A DNA stretch of 64,000 nt from Marinobacter sp. es.048 (lineage in GTDB: Bacteria; Pseudomonadota; Gammaproteobacteria; Pseudomonadales; Oleiphilaceae). The notes beneath the pieces were generated by a model. The model saw only the letters and a program-made list of their open reading frames with translations, did not search any database and was not told the origin of the DNA. Shown here in pieces: positions 11,687-21,020 of the stretch. The stretch lies in NCBI RefSeq assembly GCF_900188435.1, contig NZ_FYFA01000001.1, positions 248,001 through 312,000 of the forward strand. Direction: 5' to 3'. Both the position numbers and the translations under genes were made by a program. Position 1 is the first letter of the stretch; each line of letters begins with the position of its first letter.

Positions 11687-12916
11687 TCAGATAGCGTCCC
11701 GGATGGTCGGGCAACTCATGCACCGACCGCCGCCCCGGCCACGGCCCAGCTCGGCACCGGGTATTGCCAGAACTTCGATGCCCGCCGCCGAAAGCGCTGC
11801 GTTGGTATCGTCGTTACGGTCATAACCGACAACCACACCCGGGCTCAGGGCCAGCACATTGTTGCCGTCGTTCCACTGTTCCCGCTCACGTTCTTCCGGC
11901 GTGTCGCCACCCGTTGCTACAACTTCCAGTGCCGGGTAGCCGAGGATTTCCGCAACCACCTCAAACAGGTGTCGGGAATCCTGACTGAAGGCCAGTGTTT
12001 TCGCCCCCTTACCGGGACGCAGGTCGTAGCAGACCACGGCATCGGCCACTTCCTTGAAGGCAGTGACCACGTTGCCACCACAGAAGGTAAACACGGTATC
12101 CAGGTGCATGGCCGACCGGGTTTTGGGCAACTGGCAGGCAATCACCCGATCCACCATCCCGCCATCAAAGAGTGCTTTTGATAGTTGCCCGATCGCCTGG
12201 GGAGAGGATCGCTCGCCCATGCCTACCAGAACTGTTCTGTTGCCCAGCGGCATGATATCCCCACCCTCAAGGGTGGCCAGGCCATGGTCTTCCAGAGGAT
12301 CGCCCCAGTGCACGTTCACCTTGCCGGCGAGTTTCGGGTGGAACCTGTAGATAGCGGCCATCAGCAGGGTTTCGGGCTTACGGGCAACCCAGTACATGGG
12401 GTTCAGGGTGACTCCACCATACACCCAGGCGCTGTTATCCCGGGTGAACAGGAAGTTGGGCAGCGGAGGCAGCACGAATCCGAAACGTCCCAGATGGTTG
12501 CCGAACAGACCGACGGGGTCAAATGGCAGATCCCCCACCTCCAGGCCACCGATCAGGAATTCGGCGAGTGCCTTTTCGGGCAGCTCATCCATCCAGGCCC
12601 GCAGATCCGACACCATGCCCACGCCAATGTGGTTCCAGTTGATCCGGTGATCGAGAATCCAGGCCCGGCCCTCGGGAATCGCCAGTGTTTCCGCCAGCAA
12701 CTCATTGACGTCCAGAACCTCAACGCCCCGACCACGCATCACGCTGGCAAACACGTCATGATCTTTCTGGGCCTGTTTGACCCAGAAGACATCATCGAAC
12801 AACAGGGCATCGCAGTTGGACGGCGTCAACCGCCGGTGAGCCAGCCCCGGCCGACAGATGATAACCTGGCGCAGGGTCCCGGTTTCGGAGTGCACTCCAA
12901 GTGTTTGTTCAGACAT
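11687..12916 (-). CDS. arcA: Arginine deiminase
   Basis: Cytoplasmic enzyme that hydrolyses arginine to citrulline and ammonia (409 residues). Signatures seen are [18 protein letters not shown], the LEGGD motif, HLDTVFTFC with the catalytic His, and the C-terminal [13 protein letters not shown] with the nucleophilic Cys. A strong AAGGAG ribosome site is in place. It is the first enzyme of the pathway and follows the transporter gene by 36 bases. Ammonia made here can also buffer acid. Confidence 0.96.
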   Translation of the reverse strand: MSEQTLGVHSETGTLRQVIICRPGLAHRRLTPSNCDALLFDDVFWVKQAQKDHDVFASVMRGRGVEVLDVNELLAETLAIPEGRAWILDHRINWNHIGVGMVSDLRAWMDELPEKALAEFLIGGLEVGDLPFDPVGLFGNHLGRFGFVLPPLPNFLFTRDNSAWVYGGVTLNPMYWVARKPETLLMAAIYRFHPKLAGKVNVHWGDPLEDHGLATLEGGDIMPLGNRTVLVGMGERSSPQAIGQLSKALFDGGMVDRVIACQLPKTRSAMHLDTVFTFCGGNVVTAFKEVADAVVCYDLRPGKGAKTLAFSQDSRHLFEVVAEILGYPALEVVATGGDTPEEREREQWNDGNNVLALSPGVVVGYDRNDDTNAALSAAGIEVLAIPGAELGRGRGGGRCMSCPTIRDAI

Positions 12917-12952
12917 GACAAAACTCCTTTTGTCGAATGCTCACAGCGGGGT

Positions 12953-14401
12953 TCACAAGAGTGTACCGACGCTGATGATCACCGTGATAAACACAATCAG
13001 AATAAGCAGCAAGGGCCAGATAAATGCGAGCCAGCGATCGTAGGACACACGCCCTATGGCAAGCCCGCCAACCACCACCGCAAAGGTGGGATTGATCAGG
13101 TTCACCAGGCCGTTGGCAGACTGGTAGGCGGTTACCACCAGATCCCGCCCGACGTTGGCAAAATCCGCCAGCGGCGCAAGGATCGGCATGGACAGGACGG
13201 CCAGGCCGGAGGACGACGGCACGAAGAAACTCATGCCCACCTCGATCCAGAACATCAGGTTGATAAAGGCCAGCTCCGGCAGGCCACCCAGCGAGGTTTC
13301 GGCGCTGTGCAGGATGGTATCGGCGATCATGCCCTGTTCCATGATCACCACTATGCCGCGGGCAAGGCCAACCACCAGGGCCACCCCGAGCAGATCACGG
13401 GCACCGTCGACGAAGCTGCCGGTGAGTTTCTTCTCGCCAAGCCGTGCAATGATGCCGATCACAATCGCTGCACCAAAGAACAGGGAGCCCATACGGGCCA
13501 TCCACCAGCCCTGGGAAGAGACACCCCAGATCATCACTACAAAGGTCAGGGCAAAGATAATCAGCGCAATAATCTGCGTGGTTGTCAGGCTGGCGCTGTG
13601 GATCTCCTGATCATCGCCCTGAAGAAACAATTTCTTGTGCGCCGCCCATTGCTTGGCGACCACTGATCGTGACGGGTCCGTTTTTACCCGGTGGGCATAT
13701 CGCATTACGTAGCCGATACAGATCAACAGACCGCCGATCAGAAGAATAAAACGCAGCACGATACCGTCGGTGAACGGTATGCCAGCAGCATTGGCTGCAA
13801 TCACAGTAGCGAACGGGTTAATCGTGGAGCCCAACACGCCAATGCCAGCGCCGATCAGGATGATGGCAACACCTGTCACCGCGTCGTAGCCGGCCGCAAG
13901 TATCACGGGGATCAGAATGGCGTAAAAGGCCAGGGTCTCCTCTGCCATACCGTAGGTCGTGCCACCGATGGCGAAGAGCACCATCAGTATAGGAATCATC
14001 CAGATCTCATGGCCTTTCAGATGCCGCATCGCGCTGCGGATGCCGGTATCAATGGCCCCGGTAGCATTCATCACACCGAGGAAACCACCCAGGAACAGTA
14101 TGAACATGGCGACATCAATGGCATTGGCGACATAGCTGTCCGGATCATAGAAACCGGCTGTCGGTGCCATGAGAACATCCACGAAACCCTGTGGGTTCGG
14201 ATCAACGGTCTGGTAGGTACCCGGAACCGCCACTTCCCGCCCAACCTCTTCATTCATGGCGCGCTCATACTGCCCGGCAGGAATTATCCAGGTCAGCGCG
14301 GCTACCAGAATAATCAGGCCAAAAAGAATGGTGTAAGCAGTGGGGAATCGCGAAGCAAGGTCGGTTTCGGGGTTTTCTGGCAGTTTTTCGTCTTCAGTCA
14401 C
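12953..14401 (-). CDS. YfcC-family membrane transporter, probable arginine/ornithine exchanger
   Basis: Integral membrane protein of 482 residues with about 12 helices in the DcuC/YfcC (ion transporter superfamily) fold. Segments such as NPFATVIAANAAGIPFTDG and VPSSSGLAVLSMPILAP are the two re-entrant-type motifs of this family. It is not the APC-family ArcD of Pseudomonas. Being the first gene of the arginine deiminase operon, it most likely brings in arginine and exports ornithine; this is a context inference. The start is a GTG with AAGGAG seven bases before it. The N terminus is charged and cytoplasmic. Confidence 0.85.
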   Translation of the reverse strand: MTEDEKLPENPETDLASRFPTAYTILFGLIILVAALTWIIPAGQYERAMNEEVGREVAVPGTYQTVDPNPQGFVDVLMAPTAGFYDPDSYVANAIDVAMFILFLGGFLGVMNATGAIDTGIRSAMRHLKGHEIWMIPILMVLFAIGGTTYGMAEETLAFYAILIPVILAAGYDAVTGVAIILIGAGIGVLGSTINPFATVIAANAAGIPFTDGIVLRFILLIGGLLICIGYVMRYAHRVKTDPSRSVVAKQWAAHKKLFLQGDDQEIHSASLTTTQIIALIIFALTFVVMIWGVSSQGWWMARMGSLFFGAAIVIGIIARLGEKKLTGSFVDGARDLLGVALVVGLARGIVVIMEQGMIADTILHSAETSLGGLPELAFINLMFWIEVGMSFFVPSSSGLAVLSMPILAPLADFANVGRDLVVTAYQSANGLVNLINPTFAVVVGGLAIGRVSYDRWLAFIWPLLLILIVFITVIISVGTLL

Positions 14402-14506
14402 GATGCGTCTCCTTTCCTGAATCGCATTGTGCAGACAGGCTCTTTCCGGGAACCTCAGAGGCTGAACACTTCCTCAGTGGTTGCGGACCACTGGCTCAGA
14501 TCTGCA

Positions 14507-14555
14507 TGGCTAGAGCATAGTTCATGAAGTGGGATCACAAGTTGAGATAGAGCAA
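14507..14555 (-). promoter_or_regulatory. Predicted FNR/ANR-dependent promoter of the arc-atp operon
   Basis: Read on the minus strand, TTGCT-CTAT-CTCAA at 14555-14542 matches the FNR/ANR consensus TTGAT-N4-ATCAA at eight of ten positions. A -10-like TATGCT lies at 14519-14514. If transcription starts at 14507, the box centre (14548.5) falls at exactly -41.5, the standard class II position for FNR activation. It leaves a leader of about 105 bases before the GTG of the transporter gene. Anaerobic control of arginine deiminase genes by ANR is known in Pseudomonas. No ArgR-type box is obvious. Confidence 0.6.
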
Positions 14556-14570
14556 TTTTTAATCAGCCAT

Positions 14571-14609
14571 AAAAAAGCCCCGGGTGGAGGAGTTGGTTCC
14601 ACTCGGGGC
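14571..14609 (-). terminator. Rho-independent terminator of the TonB receptor gene
   Basis: A 12-base stem (GCCCCGAGTGGA paired with TCCACCCGGGGC on the minus strand, one G-U pair) with a nine-base loop is followed by six T residues. It stands 50 bases after the TonB receptor stop codon, and just before the arc promoter, so it insulates the two transcription units. Confidence 0.88.
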
Positions 14610-14659
14610 AAGAATGTCACCCGCCGGCTATGAGAAGCGGGTAACCGCCATGCAAGGTC

Positions 14660-16687
14660 TTACCACCTGGCTGTCAGTGCGGCACGCAGGGTCCGGCCAG
14701 GCTCATTAACTCTTACGGCTTCGGGATTAAATGGATCAGTATTGGCCCGGCTAACGTGTGGCGCCCAGGTATTATCGAACAGGTTATCCACTGCCCAGCT
14801 GACACTCAGATAGTCTGCAAGCGGATGGCTCCCGGACAGGTTCAGCACGCCGTAGCCGGGTGAGGTGCCGGGATCCTGGCCGGACTCCAGATCCACACGG
14901 TCCTGGCGGCGGGCCAGCACCCACTCCAGCTCAAGGGCATGACCCATGTGCTGCCAGCCAAGCGTCTGAATAAACTGGACCGGCGGAATCTGCGGCAGGG
15001 GTTTGTTTTCGTCGCGATTCTCACCCCGCACCAATGCCAGACTGCTGTTGGTGCTCCAGGTGCCATTGCTCCATCCTAATTGCCCTTCAACACCCATCAG
15101 CCGCGCATCAATATTGCGGTAGACACTGACCTGATCCGCATTCCGGGTACGCAGAACAAAGTCATCCACCTGATCAACCCACACGGCGGGGCGCCAGTGC
15201 CAGCCGTTGCTCTGGCCGGGCATCGCCAGTTCCAGCTTGCGGTGCGTCTCGGGGTCGAGGGCCGGGTTGCCCACCCAGCGCTTTGCCGGGTCCATGTTGT
15301 TCCAGCTGGCAATGTAGCGTTCAGTCACGCCCGGGCTGCGGACGCTATGGCTTGCCGTAACCACCAGCGACTGGATGGGAGAAAATCGCCAATCACTGCT
15401 GACAAAGCCACTGAAGTTGTCATCGGTAACATCGGTATTGGTGGTGCCATAGATCGTCTGGTAGGCATCTGCAGCCGACATGGCCATCATGCCACTGCCA
15501 AACACCTTGTCGGCTGCCGCAGCGGACATTTCCACGCGGTCGTAGCGCACGCCGCCGCCGAGCTTCAACGCCGGGGTTACCCGGTAGAAGCGCTCAGCGA
15601 AGAGGCCAAAACGATCTCGATCCACGTCGGGCCAGAGCACGGAAGTGAGCACATCTATATTCGCCCCTCCGAACCGTTCGGCGTGCCAGTTGTTGGTCTC
15701 GACATCCGCACCAATGGCCCAGTCTGTTCGGGCATCCGGACTCTGGTCCAGTGTCAGGCGAAGGCCCCGGGTCTGGGTTTCCGAAAGGGTCTGCATTTTC
15801 ATGGGCATCCCCATCATGATCGGGGGCTCACGGAGACTGAAGTTATCCATGATGTGATCAACATCGGCCTGCCAGGCCAGCAGGTTCCAGTTGCCGTTGG
15901 CCACGGGCGAGCCCAGCTCCAGTCGCATGATGTCGGTATCGGTTTTCGGTGCATCCATGCCGGAGCCGGCGTATTTCACGTCACGCTCTTCCTGCCGACT
16001 CACCAGACTCTTGATATAGAATCCGCTATCCGCCTGCCAGGCCGCATCAAGGCGGGCTTCCGAGTTCTTGTAGGCGCTACGGACCTCGTTGCCGTCGCCA
16101 TCCTCGTAGTCATCTGCCTCGTCGTAACCGCCCGCCAGACGTAACCAGGCGTCATCATTTCCCACCGCAACACTGCCGTTCGCCAGTTTGCCATTACCGT
16201 TGTCCGCTCCGCCGAGGGTCAGGTGCCCGGTGGTAGCAGAGTCATCAAAAACCGGCGCAGCCGTGGTGGCAACCACCTGGCCACCGGTGATCGGACCCCA
16301 ACGCAGGGTCTGGTTACTGGTGCGCACTTCCAGCAATGGCGCCAGCGCTGCACTGAGGCGACTGGTTGGCGGGTCCATGCGATTGGGACATGCCCCTTCA
16401 ACGCGAATACCATCCAGAAGCACATCCACCCGCTCCTGGCTCTGGCCCCGAATAACCGGTTCCAGCCCGCGACCACCCATTCGCGAGAGCGACACCGAGG
16501 GATCAGCGGACAAACGTTCAACCGGCTCTGAAGCCAACGTATTCGAGGCCTCTTCAATGCTCTGTCCTTCGGTAACACGAATGACCGGCAAATCAGCAGA
16601 ACTCTCCTGGGCCAACACTCCGGCGGGCAGAGAAACCAATCCCGCAGCACACAATCCGATGAAACGCGTTCCAATTACCGTCGCCAT
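14660..16687 (-). CDS. TonB-dependent copper receptor (OprC/NosA type)
   Basis: Outer-membrane beta-barrel receptor of 675 residues. Signal peptide at about 1-26, then a plug domain with SRMGGRGLEPVIRGQSQERV and EGACPNRMDPPTSRLSAAL, which is characteristic of the TonB copper receptor group, then the barrel ending with a terminal aromatic-type strand (LRAALTARW). Methionine-rich loops (PPIMMGMPMKM near residue 290 and GSGMMAMSAAD further on) are plausible copper ligands. The start has a GAGGTGG ribosome site. It diverges from the redox sensor genes; OprC/NosA proteins are linked to copper supply for enzymes such as nitrous oxide reductase and copper oxidases. Metal identity is inferred from family only. 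Confidence 0.85.
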   Translation of the reverse strand: MATVIGTRFIGLCAAGLVSLPAGVLAQESSADLPVIRVTEGQSIEEASNTLASEPVERLSADPSVSLSRMGGRGLEPVIRGQSQERVDVLLDGIRVEGACPNRMDPPTSRLSAALAPLLEVRTSNQTLRWGPITGGQVVATTAAPVFDDSATTGHLTLGGADNGNGKLANGSVAVGNDDAWLRLAGGYDEADDYEDGDGNEVRSAYKNSEARLDAAWQADSGFYIKSLVSRQEERDVKYAGSGMDAPKTDTDIMRLELGSPVANGNWNLLAWQADVDHIMDNFSLREPPIMMGMPMKMQTLSETQTRGLRLTLDQSPDARTDWAIGADVETNNWHAERFGGANIDVLTSVLWPDVDRDRFGLFAERFYRVTPALKLGGGVRYDRVEMSAAAADKVFGSGMMAMSAADAYQTIYGTTNTDVTDDNFSGFVSSDWRFSPIQSLVVTASHSVRSPGVTERYIASWNNMDPAKRWVGNPALDPETHRKLELAMPGQSNGWHWRPAVWVDQVDDFVLRTRNADQVSVYRNIDARLMGVEGQLGWSNGTWSTNSSLALVRGENRDENKPLPQIPPVQFIQTLGWQHMGHALELEWVLARRQDRVDLESGQDPGTSPGYGVLNLSGSHPLADYLSVSWAVDNLFDNTWAPHVSRANTDPFNPEAVRVNEPGRTLRAALTARW

Positions 16688-16816
16688 ACCACCTCATCCT
16701 GACCAGCTCTGATAGTTGGCGCCCATCATAAAGATCAGCCCGCACTTGCGCCTGAGACCAAATGCCGCATCCCCTCGGAGGTATTACCGCGTATCCCGAC
16801 GGAAAAAACCGTTAGA

Positions 16817-18091
16817 ATGCCCGCTATGGAATGGCTGACCCACTCACAGACCGGATTTCAACAGACTGCCCGCTATCTGCTGGGCATGCGTTTGACTATT
16901 GTTGCGCTGCAGCTGATTTCGATCGCCGTGGCGGAAACCATGGTGACCCTTGCTCATCGCGCAGAGGCCGTCATTCTGCCCCTGGCGTATGGCGTTCTGG
17001 CAACCCTGGCCTGGCTCTGGTTTACCCGGCGCCCGCCTCGCTCGGCACAGGTCGTCAGTCTGGTGCTGATTATCGATCTGCTGATGATCGGAGCCTGGCT
17101 TTGCCTGACCGGCGGCTATACCAATCCTCTGGTTTCCCTGTTGCTACTGCCTATTGCCGTTGCCATTGTGCTGGTACCGCTGGGTCAGAGTATTGCCGTA
17201 ACCGTTGCCGGGGTGGCGATCTATACCTCCCTGGTGATCTGGCCTACACCGCTCACCCATGAGCATCACGGTGCCAACCTGGCTCAACTGCATCTTGTTG
17301 GTATGTGGGTTACTTTTGCTACGACCGCCGCGATTCTGCTTATGGTTGTGGGAGCGCTGGCCCGCCGTCTACGCCAGCAACAGGCCCAACTTGCACAAAT
17401 ACGGGAAACCCGGTTACGGGATGAGCAAATCATCGCCCTGGGGCTTTCCGCGGCCGCTGTTGCGCACCGGCTGGGCACACCACTGAACACCATGACCCTG
17501 CTGGTGGAGGAAATGAAATCCACAGTTCCCGAGAGCGGCCCCCTGTCTGACGACCTGTCGCTGATGGAGCAACAACTGGGTTTATGCAGCGGGCATCTTC
17601 AGCAACTATCAAGGGCGGCCACCCAGGCCAAGACCGCACAACTGGAGACCCTGACCAGCCGGCAGTGGGTCATACGACTCAGAGAATCAGCTACCCTCCT
17701 CTGGCCAGGAGCGACTATTGAATGGCGGCAGCCATTACCGGATTGCCCCGTCGCCGTCGATGCGACACTCGATCAGGCTGTACTGAACATACTGGCCAAT
17801 GCGGTAACCGCCAGCCCGTCCTGGGTCGCCGTTGTTGCCCGAGCCGGCACAGACGGCCGGTTGGAGCTGGTGGTTGAAGATCATGGCGATGGCCTTGTAT
17901 CGACCCCTGAAGGCTCTCTCGGGGACCAGGTGGTCAATTCGGAAAACGGTCTTGGGGTTGGGCTTTTTTTATCCAACGCCACCATCCAGCGGCTTGGGGG
18001 CACCCTGAAAGCCCGGGTGAGCTCCGAGGGCACAACCATGATTATTGATCTGCCAATCGCAGTAGAAAGAACCAACGGAAGGGGAGAATAA
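16817..18091 (+). CDS. regB: RegB/PrrB/RoxS-type redox sensor histidine kinase
   Basis: Membrane sensor kinase of 424 residues. Six hydrophobic segments at about 25-180 include GGYTNP at 99-104, matching the quinone-linked G-G-x-x-N-P motif of RegB. The phospho-accepting His217 is in AAAVAHRLGTPLN, and Cys257 (EQQLGLCSGHLQQLS) stands where RegB has its redox-active cysteine. The ATPase domain has LANAVTAS and LGVGLFLSNATI. The start could also be the ATG at 16826; neither has a clear ribosome site. Together with RegA it should sense respiratory redox state and control oxidases or related energy genes. Confidence 0.9.
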   Translation: MPAMEWLTHSQTGFQQTARYLLGMRLTIVALQLISIAVAETMVTLAHRAEAVILPLAYGVLATLAWLWFTRRPPRSAQVVSLVLIIDLLMIGAWLCLTGGYTNPLVSLLLLPIAVAIVLVPLGQSIAVTVAGVAIYTSLVIWPTPLTHEHHGANLAQLHLVGMWVTFATTAAILLMVVGALARRLRQQQAQLAQIRETRLRDEQIIALGLSAAAVAHRLGTPLNTMTLLVEEMKSTVPESGPLSDDLSLMEQQLGLCSGHLQQLSRAATQAKTAQLETLTSRQWVIRLRESATLLWPGATIEWRQPLPDCPVAVDATLDQAVLNILANAVTASPSWVAVVARAGTDGRLELVVEDHGDGLVSTPEGSLGDQVVNSENGLGVGLFLSNATIQRLGGTLKARVSSEGTTMIIDLPIAVERTNGRGE

Positions 18092-18093
18092 GT

Positions 18094-18624
18094 ATGAGCG
18101 AACAGGGAGCCTGGCTGCTTATTGACGACGACGATGCCTTCCTGCAGGTGCTACAGCGCTCCCTCAGCCGTCACGGTGTAGACTCCCGGCTTGCCCACAG
18201 CCATCAGGAGGCGAAAGCGGCTCTGGCGGACACACACATTGCCCGGTGCGTGCTTGATCTGAATCTGGCAGGCGAGAGCGGCCTGCAGCTTCTGCCAGAG
18301 CTACTGGACATGCGTCCGGACCTGGAAATCCTGGTGCTCACCGGTTACGGCAGTATCGCCACGGCGGTTGAGGCCATGCGCCGGGGCGCGGTTAACTACC
18401 TATGCAAGCCGGTAACGGTCAATCAGCTGCTGGTCGGGTTCGAGCCGATTGATGCGCCGCCGGATCTCAGGACGGAACCGCCGTCGGTAGGGGAAATGGA
18501 GTGGGAACACATCCAGCGGGTTCTCAACGAAAACGATGGCAACGTCTCTGCCACTGCCCGAGCCCTGAACATGCATCGTCGTACCCTGCAACGAAAACTC
18601 CAGAAACACTCACGCTGGCGCTAA
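18094..18624 (+). CDS. regA: RegA/PrrA/RoxR-type response regulator
   Basis: DNA-binding response regulator of 176 residues, the partner of the kinase two bases upstream. Receiver domain with the acidic pocket DDDD at 11-14, phospho-acceptor Asp55 in CVLDLNL and the conserved Lys in CKPVTV. A short linker leads to a Fis-type helix-turn-helix (NVSATARALNMHRRTLQRKL) at the C terminus. The RegA hallmark of a short protein with Fis-like helices is clear. A GGGGAG ribosome site precedes the ATG. Confidence 0.92.
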   Translation: MSEQGAWLLIDDDDAFLQVLQRSLSRHGVDSRLAHSHQEAKAALADTHIARCVLDLNLAGESGLQLLPELLDMRPDLEILVLTGYGSIATAVEAMRRGAVNYLCKPVTVNQLLVGFEPIDAPPDLRTEPPSVGEMEWEHIQRVLNENDGNVSATARALNMHRRTLQRKLQKHSRWR

Positions 18625-18783
18625 CAGACGCCGCCGCCGAACTGGCAAAAAACTGACATCCATCAATCCAGCTCGACCGTTTACTCATGGTTTTTCAAGA
18701 GTATTCCGGTAGCATGCTCCGCCATCAGCCCCGATCTCAAATACCTGGAAAGCGCTACAGATTCCAGGCCGTCACTACAATTA

Positions 18784-18818
18784 CGGACGGTCATGAATCA
18801 CCGTCCGGCTGGTATACT
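18784..18818 (+). promoter_or_regulatory. Promoter with inverted-repeat operator candidate
   Basis: A perfect eight-base inverted repeat, CGGACGGT-N8-ACCGTCCG (18784-18807), sits just upstream of an extended -10-like GGTATACT (18811-18818) and covers the place where a -35 element would be; no good -35 is visible. It could be a regulator site for the PAS-GGDEF-EAL gene that starts 66 bases later. It has no T-tract, so it is a poor terminator for regA. Confidence 0.4.
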
Positions 18819-18884
18819 CGAAAAGGTCTCACAGGGAGGAGAGTTCGTTAATTTACCGACCGGAAACTCGAATTACTGACTCTC

Positions 18885-21008
18885 ATGCCCAAATCCCCCA
18901 CGACGATTACACCACCCACAGACATTGATCCCTATCGCCTGGCCATGGTTGCGGCGGTTACGCCCAATTTTCTGGTGATGCTGGACGATGCCGGTCGCAT
19001 TGAATGGGTGAACCCCAGCTTCGAAGAGCATACCGGTTACCAGCTCAAGGACGTGCGCGGACGCCTGCCAAAAGAAGTCCTGTACGGGCCGGACACTGAC
19101 CCAGAAACCATCAAACGCATTAATCAAAAACTGCACAGGGCCGAGGTCATTGAAGAGGACATCCTTCATTACAGCAAAGGCGGTGAGCCTTACTGGGTGC
19201 ATACCTACTGCGTGCCGATCGGCACCCAACAGGGAGTTGCGCCCGGTTATATCGCCATTCAGAACAACATCTCGGACCGGAAGAACAGCGAAAGGGGCCT
19301 GCGCATCGCCGCGAGCGTGTTTGATCGCAGCCATGAGGCCATTCTGATTACCGACCAGTCCAACCGGATCCTAGATGTTAACCCCGCGTTTTCCCGGATT
19401 ACCGGCTACAGCCGCCAGGAAGTGCTGGGCCTCAACCCGGCCATCCTTAGCTCCGGCCGTCACTCCGGGGAATACTACCGCTCCATGTGGCGAACCATCG
19501 AGAAAACCGACCACTGGCGGGGCGAAATCTGGAACCGGCGGAAGAACGGCGAAGAATTCGTGGAACTGCTATCCATCAGCCGTGTGCATCTGGAAGAACC
19601 CGGCCAGTACTACCATGTAGCAGCTTTCTCCGACATCACCGCACTGAAAAACCACGCCAGGGAACTGGACCGGGCTGCCAACTACGACGACCTGACCGGC
19701 CTGCCCAACCGTCAGCTACTGGAAGAACGACTGCGCACCGCCCGAGATCACGCTGACCGGCAAAATCGCAGTGTGTCCGTGTGCTATCTGGACCTGGACG
19801 GCTTCAAAGCTATCAATGAAAAATGGGGTCATCCAGTGGGCGACCAGACCCTTCGAACCCTGGCCGAAAGGCTGACCCGCGCCCTGCGCAGCGGCGACAC
19901 TGTGGCCAGGATCGGTGGCGACGAATTTGTCCTTCTGCTGCAGGGTGACGACAACCACGAAGCCGTCTACCGGCGCATATTCACCACTGTTGGCGATCCG
20001 TTACTCGTAGGCGACCAGAACGTTATCCTCACAGCGAGTCTTGGCATTACGCGTTACCCGGAGGACGGTTCCGACGCTGAAGGACTGATTCGCCATGCCG
20101 ACCAGGCCATGTATTCCGCCAAGGAGAAAGGCCGTAACCAGTACCACTTTTTTGATCCCGGCCTGGATGAACACCGCCGGAACCAGCTGATGGAAATCAC
20201 CCGGGCGCTGGAGAACGAGGAATTCGAGCTGTTTTTCCAGCCCAAGATCCGCGTCACCGATTGCGAACTTTTCGGTTTTGAGGCGTTGATCCGCTGGAAC
20301 CACCCCCAGAAAGGGCTGGTTTCACCCGGCGAGTTTCTGCCAATTGTCGAAAACAGTCATCTGGAAGTACCACTGGGACAGTGGGTATTGAAAGAAGCGA
20401 TTCACCAGATGAACGCCTGGAAGGAAGCGGGAGAGGATCTGGCGGTCAGCATTAACATCAGCGCTCCGCACTTGATGGACCGCAGTTTCGCCGATTACCT
20501 GGAAAGCTATCTGCACAGCCATCCGGACGTTGCGCCCGGGCAGATCACCCTGGAGGTTCTGGAATCAACCGCCCTGGAAGATACCCATCGGGCCAGCAAT
20601 GTTCTGGAGCGTTGTCAGAGCCTTGGCCTTCAGGTAGCGCTGGACGACTTTGGCACCGGATTCTCGTCGCTCACCTACCTGCGCACGCTTCCGGTGGACA
20701 TCATCAAGATCGACCAGAGTTTTGTTCGCAACATGCTGGAGGACGCAAGCGACCGCGCCATCGTGGAGAGTGTTATCTTCCTCGCCCAGCGGTTTGCCCA
20801 TCCTGTGCTGGCCGAGGGCGTGGAAACCATGGAGCACGCCCGGACACTGCGACAGATGGGATGCAATTTCGTGCAGGGTTATGGCATCGCCCGCCCGATG
20901 CCGGCAGGTAAAGTACTGGGTTGGGCAAGGCAATGGTGGGCAAAGGCGCAGTCCGGCAAGACCGGAGACATGCTGGACCCGGCCGTTGTCAGCGGCAAAG
21001 GTGTCTGA
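18885..21008 (+). CDS. PAS-PAS-GGDEF-EAL cyclic-di-GMP protein
   Basis: Cytoplasmic signalling protein of 707 residues with no membrane helix. Two PAS domains (about 15-130 with LDDAGRIEWVNPSFEEHTGY, and 140-260 with ITDQSNRILDVNPAFSRITGY) are followed by a GGDEF domain (about 265-425) with an intact GGDEF and an RSGD inhibitory-site motif, and an EAL domain (about 435-690) with FEALIRW and DDFGTGFSS. Both catalytic motifs are complete, so it could make or break cyclic-di-GMP, or switch between them on a PAS signal. No ligand for the PAS domains can be named. Confidence 0.93.
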   Translation: MPKSPTTITPPTDIDPYRLAMVAAVTPNFLVMLDDAGRIEWVNPSFEEHTGYQLKDVRGRLPKEVLYGPDTDPETIKRINQKLHRAEVIEEDILHYSKGGEPYWVHTYCVPIGTQQGVAPGYIAIQNNISDRKNSERGLRIAASVFDRSHEAILITDQSNRILDVNPAFSRITGYSRQEVLGLNPAILSSGRHSGEYYRSMWRTIEKTDHWRGEIWNRRKNGEEFVELLSISRVHLEEPGQYYHVAAFSDITALKNHARELDRAANYDDLTGLPNRQLLEERLRTARDHADRQNRSVSVCYLDLDGFKAINEKWGHPVGDQTLRTLAERLTRALRSGDTVARIGGDEFVLLLQGDDNHEAVYRRIFTTVGDPLLVGDQNVILTASLGITRYPEDGSDAEGLIRHADQAMYSAKEKGRNQYHFFDPGLDEHRRNQLMEITRALENEEFELFFQPKIRVTDCELFGFEALIRWNHPQKGLVSPGEFLPIVENSHLEVPLGQWVLKEAIHQMNAWKEAGEDLAVSINISAPHLMDRSFADYLESYLHSHPDVAPGQITLEVLESTALEDTHRASNVLERCQSLGLQVALDDFGTGFSSLTYLRTLPVDIIKIDQSFVRNMLEDASDRAIVESVIFLAQRFAHPVLAEGVETMEHARTLRQMGCNFVQGYGIARPMPAGKVLGWARQWWAKAQSGKTGDMLDPAVVSGKGV

Positions 21009-21020
21009 GCCACTGGGGCG

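Noticed and set aside
10586..13666. Two plus-strand frames of about 500 codons opposite the arc genes
   Set aside because: Both are reverse-frame shadows of arcB, arcA and the transporter gene; they read as Gly/His/Gln-rich sequence without motifs.
12953..14401. Naming the arginine operon transporter arcD
   Set aside because: The classical ArcD is an APC-family antiporter; this protein is YfcC/DcuC type, so I left the symbol empty although the role is probably the same.
18784..18807. Inverted repeat as a terminator for regA
   Set aside because: There is no T-tract on either side, and it lies 160 bases after the stop codon next to a good -10 element.
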